From positions 137,273-201,272 of the forward strand of contig DKKT01000071.1 of assembly GCA_002455425.1 (NCBI GenBank): a stretch of 64,000 bases of DNA, read 5' to 3'. The stretch's first letter is position 1, and every line of letters starts with the position of its first letter. The notes beneath the pieces are model-generated. The model did no database searches and had not been told where the DNA came from. It saw nothing but the letters and a program-made list of their open reading frames with translations. A program made the position numbers and the translations under genes. This stretch comes from Chthonomonas sp. UBA6659 (GTDB lineage Bacteria > Armatimonadota > Fimbriimonadia > Fimbriimonadales > Fimbriimonadaceae). Shown piece by piece: positions 1-10,431 of the stretch.

Positions 1-267
1 ACGGTGTACGACCCGGAGATTCCGGTGAACGTTTACGACCTCGGTCTGATCTACGAGATCGAAGTGGGCGAGTTTGGGGACGTCAAGGTCCAGATGACCC
101 TCACCTCACCCGCCTGTCCGGTCGCCGGCACGCTCCCTGGCGAAGTCGAACAGAAGGTCCGGGAGACCGCCGGCGTCCGCAGCGCCGAGGTCGAACTCGT
201 CTGGGACCCCCCGTACTCGATGGACCGAATGCCCGATCATATCAAGCTCGAACTGGGACTTCTATGA
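1..267 (+). CDS. sufT: SufT/MIP18-family Fe-S assembly protein (5' truncated)
   Basis: The reading frame runs in from the window edge, so the N-terminus is missing; the GTG at 4 is probably an internal valine. The visible residues VYDPEIPVNVYDLGLIYEI and the later TSPACPVAG with a conserved cysteine are the hallmarks of the DUF59/MIP18 domain (SufT, PaaD-like). Family members help deliver or mature Fe-S clusters alongside the SUF machinery. The stop (TGA 265-267) overlaps the next gene's ATG at 264, so the two are translationally coupled. The following IscR-like regulator and IscA-type carrier support an Fe-S assembly role, and the SUF genes probably lie just upstream of the window. Confidence 0.88.
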   Translation, partial: TVYDPEIPVNVYDLGLIYEIEVGEFGDVKVQMTLTSPACPVAGTLPGEVEQKVRETAGVRSAEVELVWDPPYSMDRMPDHIKLELGLL

Positions 268-743
268 AATTCAGCGCTCAAGAAGAATACGGACTCCGCT
301 GCCTGATGACGATCGCGAGCCGCGATCTCGGATCGGGTCTGACGATCCCCGAGATCGCGAAGATCGAGTCGATGACCCAGCCCCATGTGGCCAAGATGTT
401 GGCCATTCTGCGGAAGGCCGAGTTCATTCGCAGCACGCGTGGCCAATACGGCGGATACATGTTGGCTAGGCGACCGGGGGAGATCATCATCGGGGATGTG
501 CTCGCCGAACTCGGGGGTCGGATGTTCGAGTTCGGGTTCTGCGAACGCCACTCCGGAACCAGTGACGAGTGCGTCCACTTGCACGATTGCTCGGTGCGAG
601 GACTGTGGACGCGCATTCAGAGCGCAGTCGATGCCGTCGTCAACCGCATCACGCTCCAGGATCTCCTCGACGGAAAGATGGTCGACGAGCCGATTACGCT
701 GCAACCGATCGCCCGACGCGGTAGCGTAGCCTCGATGCCATGA
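264..743 (+). CDS. Rrf2-family transcriptional regulator, IscR-like
   Basis: 159 residues, the normal Rrf2 size. The N-terminus (MKFSAQEEYGLRCLM) and the winged-helix segment with LTIPEIAKIESMTQPHVAKM are typical of Rrf2 regulators. Three cysteines follow in the stretch FCERHSGTSDECVHLHDC, matching the three-Cys Fe-S ligand loop of IscR/NsrR-type members, so it probably senses Fe-S cluster status or an oxidant. It sits between a SufT protein and an IscA-type carrier, with 4-nt ATGA overlaps on both sides. By analogy with IscR and SufR it probably regulates this Fe-S operon. The exact signal cannot be read from sequence. Confidence 0.9.
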   Translation: MKFSAQEEYGLRCLMTIASRDLGSGLTIPEIAKIESMTQPHVAKMLAILRKAEFIRSTRGQYGGYMLARRPGEIIIGDVLAELGGRMFEFGFCERHSGTSDECVHLHDCSVRGLWTRIQSAVDAVVNRITLQDLLDGKMVDEPITLQPIARRGSVASMP

Positions 744-1081
744 GCGAGTTTCCGGTCGAGGTGACGCCCGAGGCCGTGCTCCAGATGCAGCGGATCCTGA
801 GCCGAAAGGGCCAAGAAGGCACGTTCATCCGGATCGGGGTGAAAGGCGGCGGCTGCTCAGGACTGGAGTATGTTCTCCGGCTCGACACGGAGCGCTTGCC
901 CCAAGATCTCGAACTGACCGTCGAGGACGTTGTGGTCGTGTGCGACGCCCGGTCCGCCGTCTTTCTCGAGGGGTCGACGCTCACCTACACCGGGAACTTG
1001 ATCGGGGGAGGCTTCAGCTTCGAGAACCCGAACGCGAAGCGCAGTTGCGGCTGCGGGACGAGCTTCACCCCGGCGAACTAG
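740..1081 (+). CDS. HesB/IscA-family Fe-S cluster carrier (ErpA/SufA-like)
   Basis: 113 residues. It has the A-type carrier signature: one Cys in GVKGGGCSGLEY and the C-terminal pair in SCGCG, which together bind an Fe-S cluster for transfer to target enzymes. The start ATG at 740 overlaps the stop of the Rrf2 regulator (TGA 741-743). With SufT upstream this forms a three-gene coupled Fe-S unit. Sequence alone does not separate IscA, SufA and ErpA, so no symbol is given. Confidence 0.93.
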   Translation: MSEFPVEVTPEAVLQMQRILSRKGQEGTFIRIGVKGGGCSGLEYVLRLDTERLPQDLELTVEDVVVVCDARSAVFLEGSTLTYTGNLIGGGFSFENPNAKRSCGCGTSFTPAN

Positions 1082-1159
1082 CGGGGACGACCGCATTTGA
1101 ACCTGCCCCGATCGGGTAGAATCCGCCCAACGGGTCGGAGTGTCCGCCGTTGCACGGAG

Positions 1160-1173
1160 TCTCTCAAGAGAGA
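1160..1173 (+). promoter_or_regulatory. Hairpin in the pnp 5' leader
   Basis: TCTCTC-AA-GAGAGA is a perfect 6-bp inverted repeat about 70 nt upstream of the pnp start, inside the 160-nt intergenic region 1082-1241. A TAGAAT hexamer at 1117-1122 could be the -10 of the pnp promoter, but no good -35 is visible at the right spacing. In E. coli a leader stem-loop controls pnp mRNA decay (RNase III plus PNPase autoregulation). Whether this short hairpin plays a similar part is only a suggestion. Confidence 0.35.
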
Positions 1174-1241
1174 TTGCGTAGAGCGGCTGATCGCGGCCCG
1201 GCGCAAGGGCGGTTTTGACGCCTTCGCGCAGGAGGCAATAG

Positions 1242-3668
<2,427 letters not shown>

Positions 3669-3674
3669 GCAACG

Positions 3675-3706
3675 TGACGCGACCCCGGCTTGCCGGGGTC
3701 GCGTCA
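3675..3706. terminator. Bidirectional terminator hairpin between pnp and the MBL gene
   Basis: A perfect 15-bp stem (TGACGCGACCCCGGC at 3675-3689 with its complement at 3692-3706) and a 2-nt TT loop lie between two convergent genes, 6 nt after pnp and 5 nt before the MBL stop. There is no strong T-tract, but the symmetry and position suit a two-way terminator. Confidence 0.8.
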
Positions 3707-3711
3707 TCGTG

Positions 3712-4527
3712 TCAGAGGGGCTTCACGGTCACGACCATGCCGTCGTAACCTGGCTCGATCGCGTACGGGGCAAGTGCCTCTTCGAGCTGAGCATGAGTCG
3801 CCATTCCGTTGTGGCTGTGGTGGGTCGTGACCACCGGGGCACCCGGCTTGAGTGTGCCCATTTCGCGGAGCTGGGTCACCACATCGAGGCACTCTCTCAG
3901 ATCGAGGTGGCCGTCGTACGTGGTCGGAGCGAAGCCGTCTGTGCACTCGATGATCAGACCATCGAGCCGTACCCCGTCCAGATACGACCAGGTCGGCTTT
4001 TCCCAGATCCCAGTGTCGGTCGCGTAAAGGAACGTCGATGCGCCGTCGCTGACGATCAGGTTATGGGCGTCTTCTTCGGGTTTGTGGAACGCCGAGATCG
4101 GAGTGATCGTGTACTCGGCGTGACGAAAGCACTCGAAGCTGTGAGTTCGCTGCAGGTCGAACGGCCAGAGCGGGTAGGCCTCTTCGATCATCGCGCAGAT
4201 CGTGGGATTGGCGTAAATCGTGAACCCTGCGTACTCGAACTCGTTGAAGGGAAACAGCGCGTATTGGAGCTCGCTCATCGCGAGGTGATCGGCATCGCTG
4301 TGGGTGAAAATCACCGCGCTCCAGTCGCGCGCATCGAGGCGCTCTCGCTGGATCTGGGCCAGGGTGTCCGGCCCAAAATCGATCTTCAGCGTGTCGTCGA
4401 TCACCGCTGCCGCCCGCGTCCGAACATCCTTCCCGCCATGTTCGCGAGCGAAACGGCTCAGTTCGGTCTCCGAGTACAGCGCAGGGATGCCATCCGCGGC
4501 GCCGGTGCCGAGCAGGCGAATCGTCAT
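3712..4527 (-). CDS. MBL-fold metallo-hydrolase (PhnP/PqqB-like)
   Basis: 271 residues from ATG 4527. That start overlaps the upstream DUF1015 stop by 4 nt (ATGA) and gives MTIRLLGTGAADGIP, a typical first strand of the metallo-beta-lactamase fold. The metal site is visible as THSDADHLAM (HxDxDH variant), later AFHKP, ATDTG and a C-terminal TTHHSHNG. This resembles PhnP/PqqB-type phosphodiesterase or nucleoside-cyclic-phosphate hydrolases more than beta-lactamases. The substrate is unknown. It is coupled to the DUF1015 gene and probably co-transcribed with it. Confidence 0.85.
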   Translation of the reverse strand: MTIRLLGTGAADGIPALYSETELSRFAREHGGKDVRTRAAAVIDDTLKIDFGPDTLAQIQRERLDARDWSAVIFTHSDADHLAMSELQYALFPFNEFEYAGFTIYANPTICAMIEEAYPLWPFDLQRTHSFECFRHAEYTITPISAFHKPEEDAHNLIVSDGASTFLYATDTGIWEKPTWSYLDGVRLDGLIIECTDGFAPTTYDGHLDLRECLDVVTQLREMGTLKPGAPVVTTHHSHNGMATHAQLEEALAPYAIEPGYDGMVVTVKPL

Positions 4528-5804
4528 AGGCAAAAGTCGTTGAGGGACCACACGACGAGGCCGCTCAGGATCTTGGGATAGTAGTAGGTGCTCTTCTGGG
4601 GCATCTTCTCGCCTTGGAGCGCGATGTGTCGCATGTCGTCGACCGTCGGCGGGTTCATCAGGAACGAGGCACCCGCTCCTTGCTCGACGGCCGCGACGGC
4701 CTCCTCGGGGTCACGCGTGTACGCGATCCGGTCGAGACCCTGAACCCCGAGGAGCCCCTCGAGGAGGACCGCGTGGAGAATCGAGACGTCAAGCTTCCGG
4801 AGGGCTTCGCTTCCCGTGTCCCCGACCAGGTTTGCCAAAGCCTCGAGGTCTTCGATCTCAAGGACCAGCCCATTCCCGCCGGGGAGAGCGACCCCGAAAG
4901 CGCGGCCGCCGGCCGCGGCGATCGCTTCGATGCGGGCCATCAGATCGCCGTTGGGCACGTCGCTGACGCGGAAGTGCCGCGCGCCTCGAAGGAGCGATTC
5001 GCCCCCGTCCGGGAGGCGATCGAGAATTCGGTGCGTCGGAAGGAGGACGAGGCCGGGATCGGAGATCGAACTCAGCGCCATCATCATGAAGTCCTCGGCG
5101 ATCAGGACATCCCGCTCGCCGAACTGCGCCCGGAACGTGCAGGCCGTCTCGTAGCGATGGTGTCCGTCGGCGATCCAGATTCGCTTGGGATCAAGACTTG
5201 CGGCGAGGGAAGCCGTCACGGACGGGTCGTCGATGCGCTCAACGACATGTCGGACGCCGTCCTCGGTCGTCACGTCGGCGACTGTCTCGGCCGGTGCGCT
5301 CCGGATCGCCTCGAAAATGGCCCGGTCGTCGTCTTCGAACAGGCCGTAGATACACTCCAGGTGGGAGCGGGTGGCCTCGAGGATCCGAAGGCGATCTTCC
5401 TTGTGCTTGGGAAAGGTCTGTTCGTGGGGGAGCACGACCCCCTTCTCGTACGGCTCGACCTTGATCGTGGCGATCAACGCGAGTCGCTCGAGGCGATCCG
5501 GCGAGCCGGGAACCGAGAAGGTCTGGCGGTAGCGATAGAAGCTGGGTCTGGCCTCGACGACGAGGGAGCCGTCGTGACGCCACTGCTCGAGGCGCGAGGC
5601 GCTCCGGGCGTACTTGACGAACTTGCTGCGATCGTCCGGAAGCTGCTCGGGAAGTGTGAGATGAACCACGTTATGCGAACTTCGCGTCGCGAGCGCATCC
5701 CGTTCGTCCGAGGAGAGCACGTCATAGGGGGGTGCCACCTGGTCAGCCAGGGGTCCCGCCGTCGCCGAATACCGGAGTCCTCGAAACGGTCGGATCGTCG
5801 CCAT
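4524..5804 (-). CDS. DUF1015-family protein
   Basis: 426 residues. The opening IRPFRGLRYS, the APPYDVLS segment and the GHHRYETA box (in IWIADGHHRYETAC) are the recognisable marks of the DUF1015/COG4198 family, which is widespread and has no established biochemical role. There is no signal peptide or membrane segment, so it should be cytosolic. Its stop overlaps the start of the MBL hydrolase, suggesting the two act together. The start has no Shine-Dalgarno; a TAGACT hexamer ends 9 nt before the ATG. Confidence 0.9.
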   Translation of the reverse strand: MATIRPFRGLRYSATAGPLADQVAPPYDVLSSDERDALATRSSHNVVHLTLPEQLPDDRSKFVKYARSASRLEQWRHDGSLVVEARPSFYRYRQTFSVPGSPDRLERLALIATIKVEPYEKGVVLPHEQTFPKHKEDRLRILEATRSHLECIYGLFEDDDRAIFEAIRSAPAETVADVTTEDGVRHVVERIDDPSVTASLAASLDPKRIWIADGHHRYETACTFRAQFGERDVLIAEDFMMMALSSISDPGLVLLPTHRILDRLPDGGESLLRGARHFRVSDVPNGDLMARIEAIAAAGGRAFGVALPGGNGLVLEIEDLEALANLVGDTGSEALRKLDVSILHAVLLEGLLGVQGLDRIAYTRDPEEAVAAVEQGAGASFLMNPPTVDDMRHIALQGEKMPQKSTYYYPKILSGLVVWSLNDFCL

Positions 5805-5845
5805 TGGCGCGAGAGTCTACCAGGGGATGACGTCCTGGCCCTAGG

Positions 5846-5851
5846 TACAAT
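5846..5851 (+). promoter_or_regulatory. Putative -10 element for a leaderless prenyl synthase mRNA
   Basis: TACAAT (5 of 6 to consensus) lies exactly 6 nt before the GTG start at 5858 and no Shine-Dalgarno is present. Transcription from this hexamer would begin at or next to the start codon. No convincing -35 is visible. Confidence 0.5.
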
Positions 5852-5857
5852 TCGACC

Positions 5858-6730
5858 GTGCAGGGCGAATTAGGGCAGAAGTCCCATCGAGCCGTGAGCG
5901 ATGCCGCCCTCGACCGCCTGCTCCCTCCCGAAACCCAGCTCCCGTCCGAACTCCATGCCGCCATGCGCTATGCGTGCTTATCGCCCGGTAAACGCTTGCG
6001 CCCCGCGTTCGTCTTGGGCAGCTGTGAGGCCGTGGGTTGCGATGTTAGCCGTGCGCACGACGCCGCGGCCGCGGTCGAAATGGTCCACTGCTTCTCCCTC
6101 ATCCACGACGACCTGCCCGCGCTCGATGACGACGATCTCCGACGGGGTATCCCGACCGTCCACAAGGCCTTTGGCGAAGCCGTCGCGATCCTCGCCGGGG
6201 ATGCGTTGTTCGCGCTCGCGTTCGAGACCGTGGCTCGGTACGAGCCGGCGACTCTCGCTCGCGATCTCGTGCTCGAACTCACCCGTGCGACCGGATCCGA
6301 AGGACTGGTCGCCGGCGAGGCGTTGGACATCCTCGTCGAGGGCCGGCCCGTCGACCTCGACACCGTCCGGTGGATTCACGAACGCAAAACCGGCGCCCTG
6401 ATCGCGGCCTCCTGCGCCATGGGCGGTCTGATCGGCAACGCGAGCCCGCCGACCGTCGATGCGCTCCGAAGCTTCGGGATGGCGATCGGGCTAGCCTTCC
6501 AAGTCCAGGACGACATCCTCAACGAGACCTCGACGCCCGAGCAGCTCGGCAAGGCCGCAGGCTCGGATCGGGCGCGCGGCAAGGCAACGTATCCGGGGCT
6601 TTTCGGGCTTGAGCGGGCGCGCGATTTCGCCACCGAACTCCATCAGCGGGCGCTCGCGATCCTCGACGAAATCGGGCACTGCGCGAGTCTCCGCGGCCTC
6701 GCCCGCGAGAGTGTCGTCCGCAGCGCCTAG
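5858..6730 (+). CDS. ispA: Short-chain polyprenyl diphosphate synthase (farnesyl/geranylgeranyl type)
   Basis: 290 residues, the usual IspA size. The first Asp-rich motif is LIHDDLPALDDDDLRRG (DDx4D plus RRG), and KTG and FQVQDDILN follow in order. The product should be farnesyl or geranylgeranyl diphosphate from IPP and DMAPP, feeding quinone, heme O/A and undecaprenol synthesis. Oddity: the second motif reads DDILN, so the last Asp of DDxxD is Asn. KATYPGLFGLERAR near the end matches the conserved IspA C-terminal region. The GTG start is favoured by the TACAAT hexamer 6 nt upstream; GTG 5894 is an alternative. The 3' end overlaps the convergent GNAT gene by 4 nt. Confidence 0.92.
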   Translation: MQGELGQKSHRAVSDAALDRLLPPETQLPSELHAAMRYACLSPGKRLRPAFVLGSCEAVGCDVSRAHDAAAAVEMVHCFSLIHDDLPALDDDDLRRGIPTVHKAFGEAVAILAGDALFALAFETVARYEPATLARDLVLELTRATGSEGLVAGEALDILVEGRPVDLDTVRWIHERKTGALIAASCAMGGLIGNASPPTVDALRSFGMAIGLAFQVQDDILNETSTPEQLGKAAGSDRARGKATYPGLFGLERARDFATELHQRALAILDEIGHCASLRGLARESVVRSA

Positions 6731-7215
6731 CGATCCTTGGCCCAAGGGTTGCCGGTTTCGTCAAGGTCACGCTCCATGAAGTGCGACGTCACGGCGAACC
6801 CGGTGGATTCGTAAAACGCGCGCGCCGGATTCTTGGGTGAGACTTCCAAGGTCACTTTGCAGCAGCCGAGTTTACGGCCCGTGTCGGCGACGGCCTCGAG
6901 CAACTGCTTGCCCACGCCGCGCCCTCGCTCGCTCGGAGCCACGGCGAGATCGTGGATGTTGAGGACCGGCGCCGCCCGAAACGACGAGAAGCTGAGGACG
7001 CAATGGGCGATGCCGACCGGTCTCTCATCGTTCCAGGCGAGGAGGATTACGAGGCCGGGATGCGCGCGAAGGGCTTCGGGAAGCCTCGCCTCGACGTCCG
7101 GTCCGAGGGGGCGACCGAGGGCGTTCGGATCGGAAGCGTAGGTCTGGGTCATCGTCACGATCGCCGAGACATCGGTATCGGAACTCAGGTCGGCTCGACG
7201 GATCACGAGGTTCAT
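6727..7215 (-). CDS. GNAT-family N-acetyltransferase
   Basis: 162 residues with one GNAT domain. The acetyl-CoA loop is visible as VAPSERGRGVGKQLLEA (the Q/RxxGxG/A signature), followed by VTLEVSPKNPARAFYESTGF, the usual strand 5 and helix 4 region. The substrate is not predictable. The ATG (7215) overlaps the DAHP synthase stop by 4 nt, so it is translated from the aroF mRNA. Its stop overlaps the convergent prenyl synthase by 4 nt. Confidence 0.9.
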   Translation of the reverse strand: MNLVIRRADLSSDTDVSAIVTMTQTYASDPNALGRPLGPDVEARLPEALRAHPGLVILLAWNDERPVGIAHCVLSFSSFRAAPVLNIHDLAVAPSERGRGVGKQLLEAVADTGRKLGCCKVTLEVSPKNPARAFYESTGFAVTSHFMERDLDETGNPWAKDR

Positions 7216-8240
7216 AGGCTGAGCTCGAGGTAGCCGGCGAGGCCCCGGATCTGGTCCATCAAGGCCTCGAACTGCTTCGGCGTGAGCGCCTGGGATCCAT
7301 CACTGAGTGCCTCACGCGGATCGGGGTGCATCTCGACCATGACGCCGTCGGCACCCGCGACCATCGACGCCAACGCCATCGGCTGCACGTACTTCGCAAC
7401 GCCGGTTCCATGAGAGGGGTCGACCACGACCGGGAGCTGGCAGTACTCCTTGAGGACGGGCACCGAGGCGAGATCGAGGGTGTTGCGGGTGTAGCTGCGA
7501 TCGATCGGCACCACACCCCGCTCGCACAGGATGACGTTCGGGTTACCTTGGCTGAGGACATACTCCGCCGCGAGCAGGAATTCATCGATCGTCGCGCTCG
7601 GGCCACGCTTGAGAAAGATCGGCTTCATGCTTCGCCCCGCCTCGATCAGAAGCGGGAAGTTCTGCATCGAGCGCGCCCCGATCTGGAGGATATCGACGTA
7701 CTCGGCGACGACTGAGACCATGTCGCCGCTCATGACCTCGCTCACCGTCACGAGCCCGGTTTCGTCGGACACCTGCTTGATGATCTTCAGGCCCTCGAGG
7801 GCGAGGCCCTGAAACGAGTACGGTGAGGTTCTGGGCTTGAACGCCCCGCCGCGAAGCACCTTTGCGCCTGCGGCCTGGACCATCCTCGCCGCGCCGAGAA
7901 ACTGATCGTACGACTCGACCGAGCACGGGCCGCCGAACACCGTGAAAGTCCCTGGCCCGATCGCGACGTCGCGCACGCGAACGGTCGTGGACTGGGGATG
8001 GAACTCGCGGGAGGCGAGTTTGTAAGGTCGGCTCGTCTGTGTGACCTTGCTCACTCCCTCCATCGCGGAGAGGATCGCTTCGAAGCGAATGCGCTCGTCT
8101 TGTCCGAGACTGTCCGGAATGCCGATCGCCACCCGGTCCTCTCCCGGCAAAACGAGGGGTTCGTGGCCGAGATTTTTTATGACATGGGCAACGGCGTCGA
8201 CCTGTTCCTGAGTGGCGCCCAACTGCATTACGATGATCAT
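7212..8240 (-). CDS. aroF: 3-deoxy-7-phosphoheptulonate synthase (DAHP synthase, type I-beta)
   Basis: 342 residues. The first ~70 form the small ferredoxin/ACT-like domain found before the barrel in Thermotoga- and Bacillus-type enzymes (MIIVMQLGATQEQVDAVA). The TIM barrel then shows FGGPCSVES, LRGGAFKPRTSPYSFQG, FLKRG and VDPSHGTG. It catalyses PEP plus erythrose-4-phosphate to DAHP, the first shikimate pathway step, and the N-terminal domain is where feedback control acts in relatives. The start lacks a Shine-Dalgarno; TATTCT ends 9 nt upstream, suggesting a near-leaderless mRNA. It is coupled to the downstream GNAT gene. Confidence 0.96.
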   Translation of the reverse strand: MIIVMQLGATQEQVDAVAHVIKNLGHEPLVLPGEDRVAIGIPDSLGQDERIRFEAILSAMEGVSKVTQTSRPYKLASREFHPQSTTVRVRDVAIGPGTFTVFGGPCSVESYDQFLGAARMVQAAGAKVLRGGAFKPRTSPYSFQGLALEGLKIIKQVSDETGLVTVSEVMSGDMVSVVAEYVDILQIGARSMQNFPLLIEAGRSMKPIFLKRGPSATIDEFLLAAEYVLSQGNPNVILCERGVVPIDRSYTRNTLDLASVPVLKEYCQLPVVVDPSHGTGVAKYVQPMALASMVAGADGVMVEMHPDPREALSDGSQALTPKQFEALMDQIRGLAGYLELSL

Positions 8241-8338
8241 CTGTAGGGCAGAATACCCTTGATCCCCTTACTGAAACTAAGACGAACGTCTACTTCTTTC
8301 GAGGCTTCGGATGGGCCTGCCGCCGGCGCGGGGGGTGG

Positions 8339-8367
8339 TTGACATCGCTTGCTCGAGGGGACATATT
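8339..8367 (+). promoter_or_regulatory. Sigma70-type promoter for the respiratory cluster
   Basis: TTGACA (8339-8344), a 17-nt spacer, then CATATT (8362-8367, 4 of 6 to consensus). It is the best consensus promoter seen in the window and faces the ctaAB-act-cox run, leaving a leader of roughly 175 nt before the ATG at 8552. A long reading frame begins at this TTG, but the promoter overlap and the lack of family similarity argue against that start. Confidence 0.65.
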
Positions 8368-8373
8368 CGGGAG

Positions 8374-8551
8374 GAGTTTTGCAGCGTTGTATCGAATCTC
8401 AGGGTGTGAAAAGCTGCTCAACGCCTTTTCTGAGGCGAGATTTGCTTTTTCGAGGAAGCCTAGTTTGGGCTTCGCGACCCGCGGAGAATCCTCCGCTAAT
8501 CAGTACACGAGTGTACAGATTTTCAGGGTTCCCGCCTTTCGGGGGTGTTCG
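8374..8551 (+). promoter_or_regulatory. Structured 5' leader of the respiratory cluster
   Basis: The stretch 8241-8551 has no gene. Its downstream part is AT-richer than its surroundings and holds several local inverted repeats: GAAGCC...GGCTTC (about 8455-8473), GCGGAG-AATC-CTCCGC (8481-8496) and a tight GTACAC-GA-GTGTAC palindrome (8503-8516). The palindrome could be a dimeric repressor operator or a leader hairpin. No known riboswitch core is recognised. Confidence 0.45.
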
Positions 8552-10429
8552 ATGATCCAGTCTCAGCGTGCGGCCCGTTTCGGCTGGTTCGTGCTCGGTT
8601 ACGTCGTCCTGGTGATTCTCTGGGGTGCGTTCGTGCGAGCCAGTTCGTCGGGTGACGGCTGCGGCAGCCACTGGCCGTTGTGCGATGGATCGCTCTTGCC
8701 CTCGTTCGAGGGGTCGACGAAAAAGATCGTCGAGTTCTCGCATCGGGTCTCGAGCGGGCTCGTCTTCCCGTTGGTCGTCGCACTCGGCATCATCGTCCTG
8801 CGTCAGTTCGGCAAGGGTAGTGCAGCGCGCAAGGCCGCGCTCGGCTCCCTGTTTTTCACCATCACGGAAGGAGCGGTCGGCGCACTCCTGGTGGTCTTTG
8901 AGCTTGTAGCCGAGAACGCCTCGATCGGGCGTGGCGTGTGGATGTCGGTCCATCTGATCAACACGTTCCTCCTCTTGGCCTGCCTTACCACGACCGTGGT
9001 CTTCCTATCTGGGCGCACACTTCAGACGTTCGGGGAGCGGATCAGCGGCTCGATTCAGTTGCGAGGTCAGGGTTCGACGGTTTGGGCCCTTGGGGCGGCG
9101 ATCGTCGGGATGCTTCTGCTCGGGGCGAGTGGTGCCGTTGCCGCGCTCGGCGACACGCTCTTCCCGTCCACCTCGCTGAAGGACGCGCTATACCAGGACT
9201 TCTCTCCGACCGCCCACGTTCTGATCCGCCTTCGCATGTGGCATCCGATGATCGCGATCTCGGTCGGGCTCTTCCTGATCTTTGCGACCGGTCTCGTCGC
9301 CCATTTGAGGCCGGCCCCAAGGGTGCGCAAGCTCGCCAACTTCATCATCGGCGTGTACTTCGCTCAGCTCGCGCTCGGGTTGCTCAACGTGGTCCTGTTG
9401 GCCCCGATCTGGATGCAGATCGTGCATCTTTTCGTCGCGGACGTCCTCTGGATCGCCCTGATTTCGCTCTGCCTGTTCGCGCTTGATCCTGCGGCCCCGC
9501 GCCGTGTCCTGGAAACCGATGCGGACCACGCGGCCGTCGAAGTCGCTCCCGTGAAGCCTGGGGTCGCCGCATTCAAGGCCTATATCGCGCTCACGAAGCC
9601 TCGGGTGATCAGCCTCCTGCTCTTCACCACGTTGGCGGCGATGTTCGTGGCCAAGCAAGGCTGGCCCGGATTCTGGCTCCTCATCGCGGTCGCGATCGGC
9701 GGCTACATGGCCGCAGGCGCGGCGAACACGATCAACATGATCATCGATCGCGACATCGATCGCCGCATGCATCGGACGGCGACCCGTCCCACGGTGACCC
9801 AGCAGATTCCGACCCCCCATGCGACGATTTTCGCGATCGTCCTCGCGGTCGGGTCTTTCGCGATTCTGTGGAGCGCCGCAAATCTCCTGTCCGCGTTGCT
9901 TGCGATGGCCGGGCTCGCCTTCTACGTGGTGGTCTACACCCTGATTCTCAAGCGCCGGACCTGGCACAACATCGTCATCGGCGGGGCGGCCGGGTGCTTC
10001 CCACCCCTGGTCGGATACGCGGCGGTCAGCAACTCGCTGAGTCCGATGGCGTGGTGGCTCTTCGCCATCATCTTCATGTGGACGCCGGTCCATTTCTGGG
10101 CGCTGGCGCTCCTGATCAAGGACGACTACGAACAGGCCGGTATCCCGATGCTTCCGGTCGTGCACGGCGAACGCGTGACGGTGATGCAGATCGGCCTCTA
10201 CGCGATCGTCACGGCGATCGTCTCCACGATCCCGTTCGTTCAACGCGAGGTCGGATTCATCTATCTCGCGCCGAGCGTGCTCCTCAATGGCATGCTCCTC
10301 CTCTACAGTTTCCAGCTCTGGAAGCAGCCCGATCGGCCCCGCGCCGTGAAGCTATTCCATTACTCCATGGTCTACCTTGCGCTCCTCTTCCTGATGTTCG
10401 CGGTGGACCGATCCTGGTGGGGAGGCTAA
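8552..10429 (+). CDS. ctaAB: Fused heme A synthase (CtaA/Cox15) and heme O synthase (CtaB/Cox10)
   Basis: 625 residues in one frame. Residues 1-330 are CtaA: the extracellular Cys pair sits in GDGCGSHWPLCDG (C37, C44), a heme-ligand-type His lies in EFSHRVSSG (H64), and about eight membrane helices follow. Residues about 341-625 are CtaB, a UbiA-type prenyltransferase with INMIIDRDIDRRMHRT and the second Asp site LIKDDYEQA. Together they convert protoheme to heme O and then heme A, needed by the caa3 oxidase encoded 10 kb downstream. The same fusion is, as I recall, known in Thermus. The start is set by GGGGG at 8541-8545; the upstream residues in this frame look non-coding. Confidence 0.94.
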   Translation: MIQSQRAARFGWFVLGYVVLVILWGAFVRASSSGDGCGSHWPLCDGSLLPSFEGSTKKIVEFSHRVSSGLVFPLVVALGIIVLRQFGKGSAARKAALGSLFFTITEGAVGALLVVFELVAENASIGRGVWMSVHLINTFLLLACLTTTVVFLSGRTLQTFGERISGSIQLRGQGSTVWALGAAIVGMLLLGASGAVAALGDTLFPSTSLKDALYQDFSPTAHVLIRLRMWHPMIAISVGLFLIFATGLVAHLRPAPRVRKLANFIIGVYFAQLALGLLNVVLLAPIWMQIVHLFVADVLWIALISLCLFALDPAAPRRVLETDADHAAVEVAPVKPGVAAFKAYIALTKPRVISLLLFTTLAAMFVAKQGWPGFWLLIAVAIGGYMAAGAANTINMIIDRDIDRRMHRTATRPTVTQQIPTPHATIFAIVLAVGSFAILWSAANLLSALLAMAGLAFYVVVYTLILKRRTWHNIVIGGAAGCFPPLVGYAAVSNSLSPMAWWLFAIIFMWTPVHFWALALLIKDDYEQAGIPMLPVVHGERVTVMQIGLYAIVTAIVSTIPFVQREVGFIYLAPSVLLNGMLLLYSFQLWKQPDRPRAVKLFHYSMVYLALLFLMFAVDRSWWGG

Positions 10430-10431
10430 CG

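Noticed and set aside
8339..8551. N-terminal extension of ctaAB starting at TTG 8339
   Set aside because: The TTG is part of a TTGACA promoter hexamer, the extra 71 residues are unlike CtaA, and a ribosome site precedes ATG 8552.
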